Part shown: piece by piece, positions 42,621 to 52,071 of the stretch | How the letters are laid out: each line of letters opens with the position of its first letter | Numbering within the stretch: position 1 is the stretch's first letter | Assembly: GCA_963816155.1 (NCBI GenBank) | Contig: CAWFJE010000010.1 | Coordinates: 124,001-188,000 of the forward strand | From: JAXGXJ01 sp963816155 | GTDB lineage: Bacteria > Actinomycetota > Thermoleophilia > RBG-16-64-13 | Direction: 5' to 3' | Length of the DNA: 64,000 bases | The notes under the pieces: generated by a model | Databases searched by the model: none | What the model was told of the DNA's origin: nothing | Seen by the model: only the letters and a program-made list of their open reading frames with translations | Position numbers and translations under genes: made by a program

Positions 42621-43070
42621 CTATTCCTCGAGAGGAAGCGTGCCGTCCTCGAGCCCGTCCAGGTCACCGCTCACGACCCCGTCGTAGGGCTCGCAATCGG
42701 CGGGAGCCTGTTCAGTCTCATCCCCTTCATCCGGGTCTGCGACGTCCGCAGGGACTTCGAGAGCCTTCACGTAGGCCAGTTGTAGCTCCGACAACATGCC
42801 CCGATGCGCATTGATTTCCCCCATGGGCCGCTCCGGTTCCACCACCTGCAGCAGGACCCGGAAGGCCTCGATAGAGAGCCGGGCCTGGTCCAGGTCACGC
42901 TCGGCGGCCGTCTCCGAGGTAAGACCCAGCTTGCGGGCGGATAGAGCAGCCAGTGATTCCATCATATATACGAGGTGGTCGGCGACACTCATGCGCCTGA
43001 TCTGATCCTCAAGGCGCTCAAGGAATGCAGCTTCCTCTTCCGGCGTCTTCGGATGTTGCTCCTCGGTCAT
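42621..43070 (-). CDS. DUF1844-like small protein
   Basis: The 149-residue protein has the helical core RRMSVADHLVYMMESLAALS, DLDQARLSIEAFRVLLQVV and LSELQLAYVKAL. This matches DUF1844, a family of unknown function common in diverse bacteria and often near infC or translation genes. The C-terminal third is acidic and probably disordered (DVADPDEGDETEQAPADCE). AGGAGG lies eight bases before the ATG. A much longer open frame upstream is a shadow of the sigma factor gene. It is divergent from the ECF sigma gene. Confidence 0.7.
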   Translation of the reverse strand: MTEEQHPKTPEEEAAFLERLEDQIRRMSVADHLVYMMESLAALSARKLGLTSETAAERDLDQARLSIEAFRVLLQVVEPERPMGEINAHRGMLSELQLAYVKALEVPADVADPDEGDETEQAPADCEPYDGVVSGDLDGLEDGTLPLEE

Positions 43071-43211
43071 ATAACAGACCTCCTTCGCGCATCGATTCCT
43101 GAAGAAATTATCACAGGCGGAGGACGATGGAGCACTCCCGAGGCTCCGCCAAGCGCTGTTAGAATGGATGGGCCGTGGGTTTGTCCAGAGAAACAGGAGT
43201 CGGCACAAGGC

Positions 43212-43868
43212 TTGAGCGTCACCCTTAACGTGCGTGATCCAGACACCTTCCTCGTGCGCCGCGCTGTCGACGGCGATACGGAAGCCGTCACGGAACTCTA
43301 CAAGCGCCACGAACGGCGCGCCTACAACCTGGCGCTCCGTACGCTGGGCAATCCTTGGGACGCGGCCGACGTCACTCAGGAGGCCTTCATCAAGGCCTTC
43401 CGCAACCTGGGGGGCTTCAAGGGCGAAGCACTGTTCAGCACCTGGCTGCACCGCATCGTCGTCAACGCCGCCTACGACCACCTGCGCCGCCAGCGCCCCG
43501 ATCCGATGGACGCCGAGATCCTCGACGACATCTCCGGTCCGGCCGGAACGGCCGTTATAGTCGGCTCCAGCAGGGGCGGCATAGACCCTGCCATCGATGG
43601 ACTGTCCGACCCCCTGCGTGGAGCGCTCATGGATCTGAACGAGGGCTTCCGCTTCGCGGTGGTGCTCTGCGACCTCCTCGGCTTTCCCTACGGTGAAGCC
43701 GCGGAGATACTGGGTGTCCAAGAAGGCACCATAAAGTCGCGTATCTTTCGGGCCCGCGAGGCCCTGGCTGCCTCCCTTCGCGAAGCCGGCTACGAGTTGC
43801 CGGCCGACCGGAACCGGCCGCAGGACGAGGGCGTCACACCAGCGGGCGCGAACGAGGATGAGGCATGA
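43212..43868 (+). CDS. ECF-family RNA polymerase sigma factor
   Basis: This group IV sigma factor directs RNA polymerase to a stress regulon. Region 2 reads LYKRHERRAYNLALRTLGNP and VTQEAFIKAFRNLGGF, followed by LFSTWLHRIVVNAAYDHLRR; region 4 is GFPYGEAAEILGVQEGTIKS with the helix-turn-helix. A linker of about 50 residues separates them. The start is uncertain: a TTG at 43212 gives the usual short N-terminus (NVRDPDTFLVRRA) with AGGAG 12 bases upstream, while an ATG at 43164 overlaps a TAGAAT that may be a -10 element. The stop overlaps the anti-sigma start by four bases. Confidence 0.88.
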   Translation: MSVTLNVRDPDTFLVRRAVDGDTEAVTELYKRHERRAYNLALRTLGNPWDAADVTQEAFIKAFRNLGGFKGEALFSTWLHRIVVNAAYDHLRRQRPDPMDAEILDDISGPAGTAVIVGSSRGGIDPAIDGLSDPLRGALMDLNEGFRFAVVLCDLLGFPYGEAAEILGVQEGTIKSRIFRAREALAASLREAGYELPADRNRPQDEGVTPAGANEDEA

Positions 43869-45118
43869 ATAACTGGGGCGATAATCGAGAAGGTCCCGAT
43901 CTGGGGACGCCTACGGCACCCTTGGGTCACATGGACGATTGGGCACACCTGGTCGTAGACTACCTGGATGGCACTACGGACCCGGCCGATCAGGCCATGA
44001 TCGATGAGCACCTGGCCGGGTGCCCCGCCTGCTCCTCCCGGCTGTTCGGGCAGCGTGAGACCGCCTCTCTCCTTGGCTCCGTCACCTTGGCCGAAGCTCC
44101 CGATGGACTCGAAGACCGCATACTCGGTGAACTCTTCTTCCCTTCCACCGTACAGGCTCTTCCCGAGCCGGCAAAGCCGAGCGTGAGTTCTCTCTGGCAC
44201 CGGCGACTGCGCGCCTGGGTACCGGCGGCGGCGGCCGTCGCCGCCGTTTTCATCGGCATGATCGTTTACGGCCTTGTCGGTACCGCCGACGACCAGCAGC
44301 AGGCGTCCGACCTGCAGGTGACCAGCACTGTGATCGCCGGCCAGGCACAGCCGCCGGCGTCCGCCGAAACAGCGACCGTCCTTGGGGCTGCACCCCAGAC
44401 AGATGCAGCCGGCACAGAGACGACAGCTGCCGCCATGGAGACCACGACCACGGGAAGCGTGAAGATCGCCGCCGCGGGCACGGAGATACCCGCCGCCTCG
44501 GCCGGCTCCACTCCCGTCACCATCACCAGCCGCAAGGCGATGGTCGAAGCCCTGCGCACGTCGACCGGACCCCTGTTCCTGGCCCTGACCCCTACGGCTT
44601 CAGAATCCACGGATAGCACCGCGACGACGACCACGACTACTCCCTCTGATGCGGGAACGACTGATGGCTCAGAAGGAACGGCGGTTGCCGGAGCCCCTGA
44701 CGAACTGATCACCAGCGAGTCGGCCGCCTGGGTCAAGGAGACGGTCGGCCAGATACTCACGTTCACCGAATTGGAGCCACTGCCCGAATCGGTCTCCTCG
44801 GGCAAGCCTATCTATGTCGCCTATCTGAACCATGATCACGTCTCGGCCTTTGTCGACCTTCTCCTGGCTATCGCCGCGTCCGTGCGCCTCGACGTCAGTA
44901 TGCAGGCCGAGGCGGACGAGGAGCGGGACGCCTCGATGATAGAGAAGCACCTGGGTGAGTTGCCGCTGCTTCTCAGTCACGTGCTCCCCCAGCCGGCCGT
45001 GGCGCGGTTTTCGTTCACGACCTCCACAACTGCCCCCGGACAGAACTCCGACGCTGGGTCGGCCGATCCTGACGAAGCCGGCACCCACGTGCTCACCGTC
45101 GTCTTCCTGCGGCCGTAG
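43865..45118 (+). CDS. Membrane-bound zinc-finger anti-sigma factor with a large outer domain
   Basis: The cytoplasmic N-terminus has the zinc-binding anti-sigma motif HLAGCPAC (His49, Cys53, Cys56; His22 or His28 as the fourth ligand) that holds ECF sigma factors. One membrane helix spans about residues 117-139 (AAAAVAAVFIGMIVYGLVG). The remaining ~278 residues lie outside: a Thr/Ala-rich linker (TETTAAAMETTTTG), a second low-complexity run and a structured C-terminal part (IYVAYLNHDHVSAFVDLLLA). The outer part has no recognised domain and could be the sensor. It overlaps the sigma gene by four bases, so both are made together. Confidence 0.82.
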   Translation: MNNWGDNREGPDLGTPTAPLGHMDDWAHLVVDYLDGTTDPADQAMIDEHLAGCPACSSRLFGQRETASLLGSVTLAEAPDGLEDRILGELFFPSTVQALPEPAKPSVSSLWHRRLRAWVPAAAAVAAVFIGMIVYGLVGTADDQQQASDLQVTSTVIAGQAQPPASAETATVLGAAPQTDAAGTETTAAAMETTTTGSVKIAAAGTEIPAASAGSTPVTITSRKAMVEALRTSTGPLFLALTPTASESTDSTATTTTTTPSDAGTTDGSEGTAVAGAPDELITSESAAWVKETVGQILTFTELEPLPESVSSGKPIYVAYLNHDHVSAFVDLLLAIAASVRLDVSMQAEADEERDASMIEKHLGELPLLLSHVLPQPAVARFSFTTSTTAPGQNSDAGSADPDEAGTHVLTVVFLRP

Positions 45119-45182
45119 TCTCTGCGGCCGTAGCCGGCCGGCGTGGCCGACCACTGCGGCCGAATGAGATGACTCACGAAAC

Positions 45183-45212
45183 AAGAGAGCCTCGGGGATC
45201 CGAGGCTCTCTT
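45183..45212. terminator. Bidirectional rho-independent-type terminator
   Basis: A 13-base perfect stem (AGAGAGCCTCGG core) closes a four-base loop. It sits between the converging anti-sigma gene (plus) and tRNA-Pro (minus). On the minus strand it is followed by TTGTTTCG, a moderate T-run; on the plus strand by TCATG, a poor one. It should end the tRNA-Pro transcript and probably the sigma operon. Confidence 0.7.
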
Positions 45213-45220
45213 CATGTAGG

Positions 45221-45294
45221 TCGGGGTGCCGGGATTTGAACCCGGGACCTCATCGTCCCGAACGATGCGCGCTACCAGGCTGCGCTACACCCCG
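45221..45294 (-). tRNA. tRNA-Pro (anticodon CGG)
   Basis: The acceptor CGGGGTG/CACCCCG, anticodon stem CATCG/CGATG with loop TTCGGGA (anticodon CGG) and T-arm CCGGGTTCAAATCCCGG form a clean cloverleaf. A possible -10, TACAAT on the minus strand near 45340, and a short hairpin (45298-45322) precede it. CCA is not encoded. It reads CCG, complementing the TGG isoacceptor in the cluster. Confidence 0.95.
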
Positions 45295-45378
45295 TGCGTG
45301 ACCGGGAGCGGAGCCGGGTCACAACGGCCGCTAATTGTATACCATCGCTGAGCGCGGAGCCATGTCGCGAGAACACTC

Positions 45379-48300
45379 TCAGGCAAAGCGCCCACACACG
45401 CCTGCGTGCGGACACGAGCCGCAGTCCGCTCCCGCTTGGGCGGGGTACTCTCCGGCGCGAAGAGGGCGAAGTGCCTCCTCCAGCGTCGTCTCCAAACACG
45501 GCACGTCGGCCTGGTTGAAGAAACCGCCGACCGGCTCCTCGGGTCGTTCCAGGAACAGGAGGTCCATCTGTACCTCCGCGGCTCCGGCCTGCAACGCGGC
45601 CAGTGCATATAGCGTGGTCTGCAAAGCGTACGAAGCGGCGAGGTCGCTCGGGCTGCGGCCGCGGAGCGAGTTGGTCTTGTAGTCCACCACGAAGACCCGG
45701 CCTTCTGCCTCCCAGACCAGATCCATGATCCCGGATAGGAGGATGTCCCCATCGAGGAAAGCGAAGGGAGCCTCCTTGAGAGCCTCCTCCAGACCGGAGC
45801 TCCGCGCCACCGGCGACGACCAGAAGGAGCGAGCCAGCACGACGGCACGCTCCAGGTCACCGGCCGACAGCGAGATGGCGTCGCCGGGGGCGCGGGTACC
45901 GACCGCCGACGGAGGCACCGCGGCGGCACCATCGGAGACAGCCGTGGTGAGTTCCGTCGCCAGTGCCCGCAGGGAGTCAAGCGACGGCGCCGGACCGTGG
46001 AGGACCGAACGCTCCAGCAGTGCGTGGACAAGCAGGCCCACCTGGCGACCGTCTCCACTTTCGCCCTTGTCCAGCAGCGCCTCCCGCGGTTCGTCCGCTG
46101 CGGGGTCTGCTTCCAGAGCCCCCGCAGCGAGGGAGGGGTCGAGACTGAGACCGAGGACGCGTTCCAGGTAGAAGCGGCGAGGACAGTCACGATAGAGGCT
46201 GAGACTCGAGAAACTGAGCCTTCTCGGCGTGCGAACGGGGTGGGGCTCACACGGCGAGGAGCCGGGAGGCATGCGGCAGTCGACAGGCGGCGCAGCGGTG
46301 TCTCCCGCAGGCTCCTCAAGCACGTGCGACGGCGTCGCCTGCTCGTAGGACATCCCTAAGACCGACGCGTGCACCTCAGGCAGCGCCACCCGCTCGCCCG
46401 GTCCAGGGATCGTTCCCAGCCCGAGCGAACCAACGATCTGCCCCAACCTACAGCCTTCGAGCCCACCATCTTCCGGCCTGGCTCCGACGAGGATCAACCG
46501 TTTCTTCGCCCTGGTCATGGCGACGTAGAGAAGGCGCACCTCTTCCTGGCGTTCCTTCACTTCTTCCTCTCGGACGATGTCGATCGCCGGACCGAGACAG
46601 AGGTCGAAGTCCTCGTACGTATCGCGCCGAGAGCCCTTCAGGAAGACTCCCGCGCGGCCCTGGTTGTCGACCACGAAACTGGGATGACCGCCCCCGCGCC
46701 TCTGGGAGCCAAGGCCTGTCAGCAGGACCACCGGGAACTCCAGCCCCTTGGCCTGATGGACAGTCATGACCCGGACGACATTCTCTTCCTCAGCCAGCGT
46801 GGCGGCGTTGCCTTCCTGCTCCCCCACGTCCTCCATGGTAGCCAGGACCCGCACAAATCCGGCCAGATCCGGGCCGTGGAGGAGCTCGAACTCATCGGCG
46901 AGACGCATTAACTTGCGGATGTTCGCGAAACGCCTCTTCCCTTCGTCGGAGGCAAGCACACATACGTCATAGCCGAGGTCCGTGATGACATCGTCGATGA
47001 GCGCAGCCAAGCCGGGGCGGCCTACGCGCCGCCGAAGAACTGTCAGTCGGTCCGTCAACCCGTCCAGCAGGTGCCGATCATCCGGGGGAAGCAAGGTCAG
47101 ATCCTCTCTCCGCGCAACAGCCCAGAGAGAGTCAGCATCCCTTCCGCGCGAAGCGCGCCCTAGCAGATACAGAGCATCGTCCGACAGCCCCACCATCGGT
47201 GAGCGCAGCAGCGTGACCCAGGCCAGGTCGTCGTGGGGGTTCACCAAGACTTGCAGGAGACAACGGATGTCGGCTATCTCCTCCCGCGAGTAGTAGCCCT
47301 TGCCTCGGACTACGTATGCGGGGATATGCCGCTCTCGCAGCGCATCCTGATAGAGGTCGGCGTGCGTGAGCGCGGGCGACAGGATGACGATGCCGCGCGG
47401 TTCGACCCCGCCCTCTATCAACTCCGCGACACGGCGCGCAGAGGCCTGGGCCTCGGCCTGTTGGATGATGGCCTTGGGACCGGATGCTTCTCCCCCTCCC
47501 CCCCGGTCCGCCGCGATGATCTCCACGGCTGGGTCGGATTCTGCGGCAGACCTGGACTCCGCGGCACCGCACTCGAGGGCCACGAAGTCCGGACCGAAGA
47601 AGTCCCCCTGGGCGAATACGTGGTTGATGAAGGCCAACACCTCCGCCCTGCTCCGGTAGTTGCGGTCCAGCCGATGGAGGCGGCACGAGGCGGCACCTTC
47701 GGTCGCCGCGCCGCCACCTGCCTGCAACTCGTCGCGACGGCTGGTGAAGACCTCCACGTCCGCTCCTCGGAAGCGGTAGATGCTTTGGCGCTCATCTCCC
47801 ACCATGAGGACGTTGGCCGCCCCCAGACCTTCCAGGATGCTGCACTGCAATTCGTTGGTGTCCTGGAACTCATCGATCATCACCCGAGAGGCTTCGCCGA
47901 AGAGAGGCAGCGGGTCGGAGCCGGCGCCCGCCAGAAGCGCCCGGGTGCGAAGCTCGAGGTCCGCGAAGTCGAGGACCCCCCGCCGGCGCTTGAGTTCCCC
48001 GTAGCGTTCGTGGAAGCGGGTGAGGAGCACGTTCATGACGTCTACGAGGGGCTCGAGCAGGTTCTGGGCCAGTTGGTGGCGGCACACCGTGAGCGCCTCC
48101 CGCACCTGCTCGAAGTGGGCCTCCATGGGCCGGATGCGCGTGGGAAACAGCGTGCCGCTGTAGGTCAGAGCTGCGGATGAGGGGTGGTCGAAGTCGGCGA
48201 TGGAGACCCAATCCAGACAATCCCGCAGCGTGTCGAGGGCCTTGTCGAGAGTGGCGGTGCGACGGGGCAAAGCGCAGCCGGCGTCGAGAGCACAGCCGAT

Positions 48301-48897
48301 GGCGCCCTCGAGACGTTCTCTGGCGGAGGTGGACGAACGCAGGGCACGAAGGTCGAGGCGGGGCGCTTCATAGCCCACGTTGCGCAGACGATCGTAGAGA
48401 GGCACCAGTTCGGCCCGCAGCGTCTTCTCGTGCCCAGCCAGCACAGCCAGTTGCTCGTCGTCGGCCTCACGCGCCGCTTCCTCCCACACCTGCGCGGCGG
48501 CCTCCCTCTTCAGCAACTCCGCGGCATCGGTCTCGATCACGGCGAAGGCGGGGTCGACGCCTGCCTCGAGAGCGTTCTGCCTCAGGATGCGCCTGCACAG
48601 GCTGTGGATGGTGCCGATAGCGCCGGCGTCGAGCGACCGGGCCAGATCGAAGCGGCCCCTCTTCTCAAGATCGGTCCGGATGCGCTGCGCCAGTTCACCG
48701 GCGGCTTTGCGCGTGAAGGTGACCGCGACCAGCCGCTCCACCGGCACGCCCTCGTCCAGAAGCGCTCGGATGAAGTAGGCCACCAGCAGACTGGTCTTGC
48801 CGCTGCCCGCCCCGGCCGCCACCAGCACACGCGGCGAGTCGTCCCGGGCAGCCTCCGCCTGAGCGATGGACAGGACCATGCGGTCGAGGCAACTCAC
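45379..48897 (-). CDS. addA: AddA/AdnA-like UvrD helicase-nuclease subunit
   Basis: This ~1172-residue protein pairs an SF1A helicase with a RecB-family nuclease and should resect double-strand breaks for recombination. Helicase motifs are AAGAGSGKTSLL (Walker A, residues 28-35), TFTRKAAGELAQRI, MIDEFQDTNELQC, GDERQSIYRFRGAD, TVHQAKGLEFPVVLL and YVAMTRAKKRL. The C-terminal nuclease has VFVVDYKTNSL and four cysteines (YRDCPRRF, CGSCPHAGVC) that can hold an iron-sulfur cluster. The GTG at 48897 overlaps the addB stop (GTGA) and follows GGGGAGG. Whether it is closer to AddA or mycobacterial AdnB needs a phylogeny. Confidence 0.85.
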   Translation of the reverse strand: MSCLDRMVLSIAQAEAARDDSPRVLVAAGAGSGKTSLLVAYFIRALLDEGVPVERLVAVTFTRKAAGELAQRIRTDLEKRGRFDLARSLDAGAIGTIHSLCRRILRQNALEAGVDPAFAVIETDAAELLKREAAAQVWEEAAREADDEQLAVLAGHEKTLRAELVPLYDRLRNVGYEAPRLDLRALRSSTSARERLEGAIGCALDAGCALPRRTATLDKALDTLRDCLDWVSIADFDHPSSAALTYSGTLFPTRIRPMEAHFEQVREALTVCRHQLAQNLLEPLVDVMNVLLTRFHERYGELKRRRGVLDFADLELRTRALLAGAGSDPLPLFGEASRVMIDEFQDTNELQCSILEGLGAANVLMVGDERQSIYRFRGADVEVFTSRRDELQAGGGAATEGAASCRLHRLDRNYRSRAEVLAFINHVFAQGDFFGPDFVALECGAAESRSAAESDPAVEIIAADRGGGGEASGPKAIIQQAEAQASARRVAELIEGGVEPRGIVILSPALTHADLYQDALRERHIPAYVVRGKGYYSREEIADIRCLLQVLVNPHDDLAWVTLLRSPMVGLSDDALYLLGRASRGRDADSLWAVARREDLTLLPPDDRHLLDGLTDRLTVLRRRVGRPGLAALIDDVITDLGYDVCVLASDEGKRRFANIRKLMRLADEFELLHGPDLAGFVRVLATMEDVGEQEGNAATLAEEENVVRVMTVHQAKGLEFPVVLLTGLGSQRRGGGHPSFVVDNQGRAGVFLKGSRRDTYEDFDLCLGPAIDIVREEEVKERQEEVRLLYVAMTRAKKRLILVGARPEDGGLEGCRLGQIVGSLGLGTIPGPGERVALPEVHASVLGMSYEQATPSHVLEEPAGDTAAPPVDCRMPPGSSPCEPHPVRTPRRLSFSSLSLYRDCPRRFYLERVLGLSLDPSLAAGALEADPAADEPREALLDKGESGDGRQVGLLVHALLERSVLHGPAPSLDSLRALATELTTAVSDGAAAVPPSAVGTRAPGDAISLSAGDLERAVVLARSFWSSPVARSSGLEEALKEAPFAFLDGDILLSGIMDLVWEAEGRVFVVDYKTNSLRGRSPSDLAASYALQTTLYALAALQAGAAEVQMDLLFLERPEEPVGGFFNQADVPCLETTLEEALRPLRAGEYPAQAGADCGSCPHAGVCGRFA

Positions 48898-51800
48898 GCG
48901 CCGGCCCTCCCCTTGTAGGACCGACACGCGCTGCGCAGATCGCAGTACGAAGGACAGGCGCGGCCGGCAAGAGGAGCGATGACTCCGCTACGCATAGCCT
49001 CCGCCGCGCGAACCGCGGTGTCGCGGGCATCTTGGAAGAACCCCTCCGCCTCCTCGTCGGACAGCACGCGAAGACCGGATGCTCCCCCGTCCGGCAGGCC
49101 CAGCACGTCCAGCCGGTCGGCGATGGCGATGCCGGAGCGCTTCTCCTCGCTGGGAGACAGGTAGACCCCCCCAATGATAGGCTGCCAAGCCCTTTCGGCT
49201 CCCAGCGACCCGGGAGGCCGCTCGGCCCCCGACTGCTCGGCCCCCGACTGCTCGGCCGCCTCAGCACCCAGCGCGAGGAGATACAGCGGCAGTTGCAGAC
49301 TCTTCTCGCTACCGATCTGCCTCGGAGACGGCACCTTACCGCTCTTGTAATCGACAACGAACAGACCTCCCCCGGCGGGATCGGCATCGATCCTGTCGAC
49401 CCGCCCGCGAATCCGCAGGCCCCCGATGTCCACCCCGCCGGCGCCGCCCACAGGGACCTCAGTGCCCGCCGCCACGAGGCGACTCCCCCATGCCGCCTCC
49501 ATGGTGAGCGCGGTCCGCATGAGGCGCTTGACCCGCCAGGCGACGATCCTTCGCTCGGCGGCCGTGCCCGGGCAGGCAGCGCCGGAGACCGACTCGTCCA
49601 CCGCAGCGCTGCCGATCTCGTTGGCTCGCGAAAGGTCCTCGCGCAGCGACAGTCCGGTCTGGACCGGCAACTCCCGGTAGACGCGGCTGAGAGCCGTGTG
49701 AAGAAGCGTGCCCATCACTCGACCGTCGAGTTCCTCGGTGAGGTCCTCCACGCCCACCACCCGCTGCAGGAACCATGCAAACGGACAGGTGAGGTACGAC
49801 TCGAGAGCCGAGGGACTGAAGCAGTCCATGGCCGCCAGCTCCGCCAGCACAGCCGCGTCGTGCAGGACGGCGGGCGGGCGCCGCCAAGCACGGCCGGCCG
49901 CAACCCCATGTCCCGCCGCCAGGGCGCGCCGATAGTGCCTGGGCGTGGGTGCGCTGTCCTCGGCGAAGACCACGTCGCCCAGGCCACGCTTCTCATGCTC
50001 GTCGGTGTCTCTCCCGAGTAGAGCTTTGGCCTGCGTCCAGAAGCGTGAGGGCAGCACCTCGCCCCCGCCATCATCGGTGTCGCGGGCACTCAGATACAGC
50101 ACCTGCCATGGACGAGATACAGCGCTCAGGAAGAGCGCCTCGTCGTCGTCCTCACGCCGAGCGACGATACCGGCCCCCCCCACCGCCTCCAGACCCCGTC
50201 TCTGACTCTCGGTGAGGAGGGTCGGTCTATCGCTGCGAGCCGGGAATTCCCCTTCCACCAACCCCAAGACCAGCACGGCCGCAAAGCGCCGGGCCCGCGC
50301 CCTGGCAGGAGAAAGGATCGACACGCCCACTCCGGTCGGCCCACCGTCCCGCTGGACCCGCACCCTCCCCAGACACGCGAGAACCGTCTCCGCGTCGAGG
50401 GCGACCCGAAGGCCGGCTTCGTTCTGCATCATCTCCACCTGGTCGAACGCCCTCTGCAGAGCACTGAAGGCCTGTATGTCGTCCTCGGCCTCCCTCGACA
50501 GCCACCCTCTGCTGGCGGGCAGAATCTCGCCCTCAGGCGGCTGCCATTCTTCCAGGGGCCGCTCGCCCAAGGGCGGATGCTCGCACTTCAGTCCGGCTAT
50601 GAGCATGTCGCGGGCGAGCGGGCGGAGGGCGCGCGGAGCGACAGCGAGGCCCTCGGCGCCGGCGTTTAGACATCGGCGGACACTCTCGAGCAGCGCGGGC
50701 ACCTGCGCATCGACGATGGCCCCCAGGGCCGCGAAGCCGCCGATGGGACTCCGGCGGTAGCTGAGTTCCAGGTGGGCCGACTCCGACCACGTGAGCCCGG
50801 AGTAGGGTCCACCCAGGAAGGCGAGTAGGGCGTCGGGGTCGGCCCGCTGCACAGCGCGCAGCGCAGCGAGAAAGGCGTGCCCCAGTCCGGTCTCGGCCAG
50901 TCGAAGGACTGCATCGAGTTGGTAGGCCACACCACACGAATCAAAGACCTGCCCCAGCAACCTGCCGCGAGACTGGGGGTCCTTGACTATGACGGCGATA
51001 TCGTCCGGGGCGAAGCCTTCCTGGATGAGCGCCACCACGTGCTGAACAGCGAGTTCTGCCTCCGCGCGCTGACCGGAGGCCAAGAGGAAGCGCACCCCCT
51101 CCGCTCCCGCAACAGGGGACGCGACGTCGATATCGTCGGAGAAAAGACCCCGCTCAAGATGAGCGATGGCGGGGCAGGAGTAGGCGCGCGACTGCGGAGG
51201 CAGCAGTTCCACCTGAGCAGCGACCCGCTCCCAGCGCTCCACCTCGGCTGAATCAGCCAGACCGGCGGGCCGCCCGCGCTCGTGATCGAACGTGACCAGG
51301 ATGGGCACCCGTAGGATCAGTCTATCGATCAGCCGACGCTGCCCGTGCGTGAAAGAGGTGAACCCGTAGAAGGCCACCGGGCGCGACCAGTCGTCCGTCT
51401 GGTCGCAGGCGGCGCGTACGGCGGCTGGGCGCTCGACCAAGCCAAGCGCAGCGCAGCCGGCGACATACGCTGCGAAGATCATCTGCAGATCTCCCGCTAA
51501 GCCGGCCACGGTCGGCTCGCGTCGTGCCCACTCGTGCAGAATATGGTCGATGTCGTCCGTGGTCCTACCGCTCTCCGCGAACTGCTGCAGCAGCAGGCCC
51601 AGAGACGCGCTCAGACCCGGGAACGGCGCGGCCGCGTCGAGCTTGGAGAGGGGTACCTCGCTGAGGGCGCTCGCGATCAGCAACTCGCTCTGAAGCTCAC
51701 TCAGATACGTCTGCGGCCCAGGGAGCATTTCGCGAGCCAGGCCCTCGAAGGTAAGCGCCTGCGCCTGTCCGACGACGGCGCCCGTCCGGCGGAGCAGCTC

Positions 51801-52001
51801 CCGGGTGACTTCCTCAGCGACGGTCGCCGTGGGCGTCACGATGAGAGGGCGCCAAGGTAGAAACTCCTGCCGCCAAGCAAGCACGCGCCCCAGTTTGCCC
51901 GAGTTCGGGGGCCCGAGCACCAGACTCAACCCGCGACGCGGCACATCCCCGGCACCTGGTGCCGTGAGAACTCGCAAAGGCCTGTCTGTGGTATCCGCCA
52001 T
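48894..52001 (-). CDS. addB: AddB-like helicase-nuclease subunit
   Basis: The 1035-residue partner of AddA has an SF1-like helicase core with Walker A LVLGPPNSGKL and late motifs around VLVLGLVEGEFPARSDRP. Its RecB-type nuclease domain begins FSPSALESYLTCPFAWFLQR and has VVDYKSGKVPSPRQIG. The cluster-type cysteines are YLTC plus CPSYCDLRSAC, the arrangement that forms the 4Fe-4S-stabilised nuclease of AddB. A short repeat (EQSGAEQSGAERPPG) interrupts the nuclease domain. It is the first gene of the addB-addA pair. Its ATG lies eight bases after a -10 element, so its mRNA is nearly leaderless. Confidence 0.85.
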   Translation of the reverse strand: MADTTDRPLRVLTAPGAGDVPRRGLSLVLGPPNSGKLGRVLAWRQEFLPWRPLIVTPTATVAEEVTRELLRRTGAVVGQAQALTFEGLAREMLPGPQTYLSELQSELLIASALSEVPLSKLDAAAPFPGLSASLGLLLQQFAESGRTTDDIDHILHEWARREPTVAGLAGDLQMIFAAYVAGCAALGLVERPAAVRAACDQTDDWSRPVAFYGFTSFTHGQRRLIDRLILRVPILVTFDHERGRPAGLADSAEVERWERVAAQVELLPPQSRAYSCPAIAHLERGLFSDDIDVASPVAGAEGVRFLLASGQRAEAELAVQHVVALIQEGFAPDDIAVIVKDPQSRGRLLGQVFDSCGVAYQLDAVLRLAETGLGHAFLAALRAVQRADPDALLAFLGGPYSGLTWSESAHLELSYRRSPIGGFAALGAIVDAQVPALLESVRRCLNAGAEGLAVAPRALRPLARDMLIAGLKCEHPPLGERPLEEWQPPEGEILPASRGWLSREAEDDIQAFSALQRAFDQVEMMQNEAGLRVALDAETVLACLGRVRVQRDGGPTGVGVSILSPARARARRFAAVLVLGLVEGEFPARSDRPTLLTESQRRGLEAVGGAGIVARREDDDEALFLSAVSRPWQVLYLSARDTDDGGGEVLPSRFWTQAKALLGRDTDEHEKRGLGDVVFAEDSAPTPRHYRRALAAGHGVAAGRAWRRPPAVLHDAAVLAELAAMDCFSPSALESYLTCPFAWFLQRVVGVEDLTEELDGRVMGTLLHTALSRVYRELPVQTGLSLREDLSRANEIGSAAVDESVSGAACPGTAAERRIVAWRVKRLMRTALTMEAAWGSRLVAAGTEVPVGGAGGVDIGGLRIRGRVDRIDADPAGGGLFVVDYKSGKVPSPRQIGSEKSLQLPLYLLALGAEAAEQSGAEQSGAERPPGSLGAERAWQPIIGGVYLSPSEEKRSGIAIADRLDVLGLPDGGASGLRVLSDEEAEGFFQDARDTAVRAAEAMRSGVIAPLAGRACPSYCDLRSACRSYKGRAGA

Positions 52002-52009
52002 GACTATCT

Positions 52010-52032
52010 ATTGTAGAGCGGAGTCCGGACAG
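52010..52032 (-). promoter_or_regulatory. RecA-NDp/PafBC-type promoter of addB-addA
   Basis: On the minus strand the order is CTGTCCGGA, eight bases (CTCCGCTC), TACAAT. This follows the LexA-independent DNA-damage promoter consensus of mycobacteria, TTGTCRGTG-N8-TANNNT: the TGTC core, the eight-base spacing and TANNNT all match, with mismatches at three or four flanking positions. PafBC activates such promoters, and a fused PafBC-type gene lies divergently 40 bases away. Transcription would start about 52003, next to the ATG at 52001. Confidence 0.6.
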
Positions 52033-52071
52033 ACGCGGACCTTCGCGTCCTTTCTGAGTTAGTCTTAGCGA

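Noticed and set aside
43071..43721. Longer upstream frame of the DUF1844-like gene
   Set aside because: It is antisense to the ECF sigma gene; AGGAGG and the conserved core place the start at 43070.
45298..45322. Hairpin before tRNA-Pro(CGG) as an addA terminator
   Set aside because: The stem is short with a mismatch and no T-run; it may simply be part of the tRNA leader.
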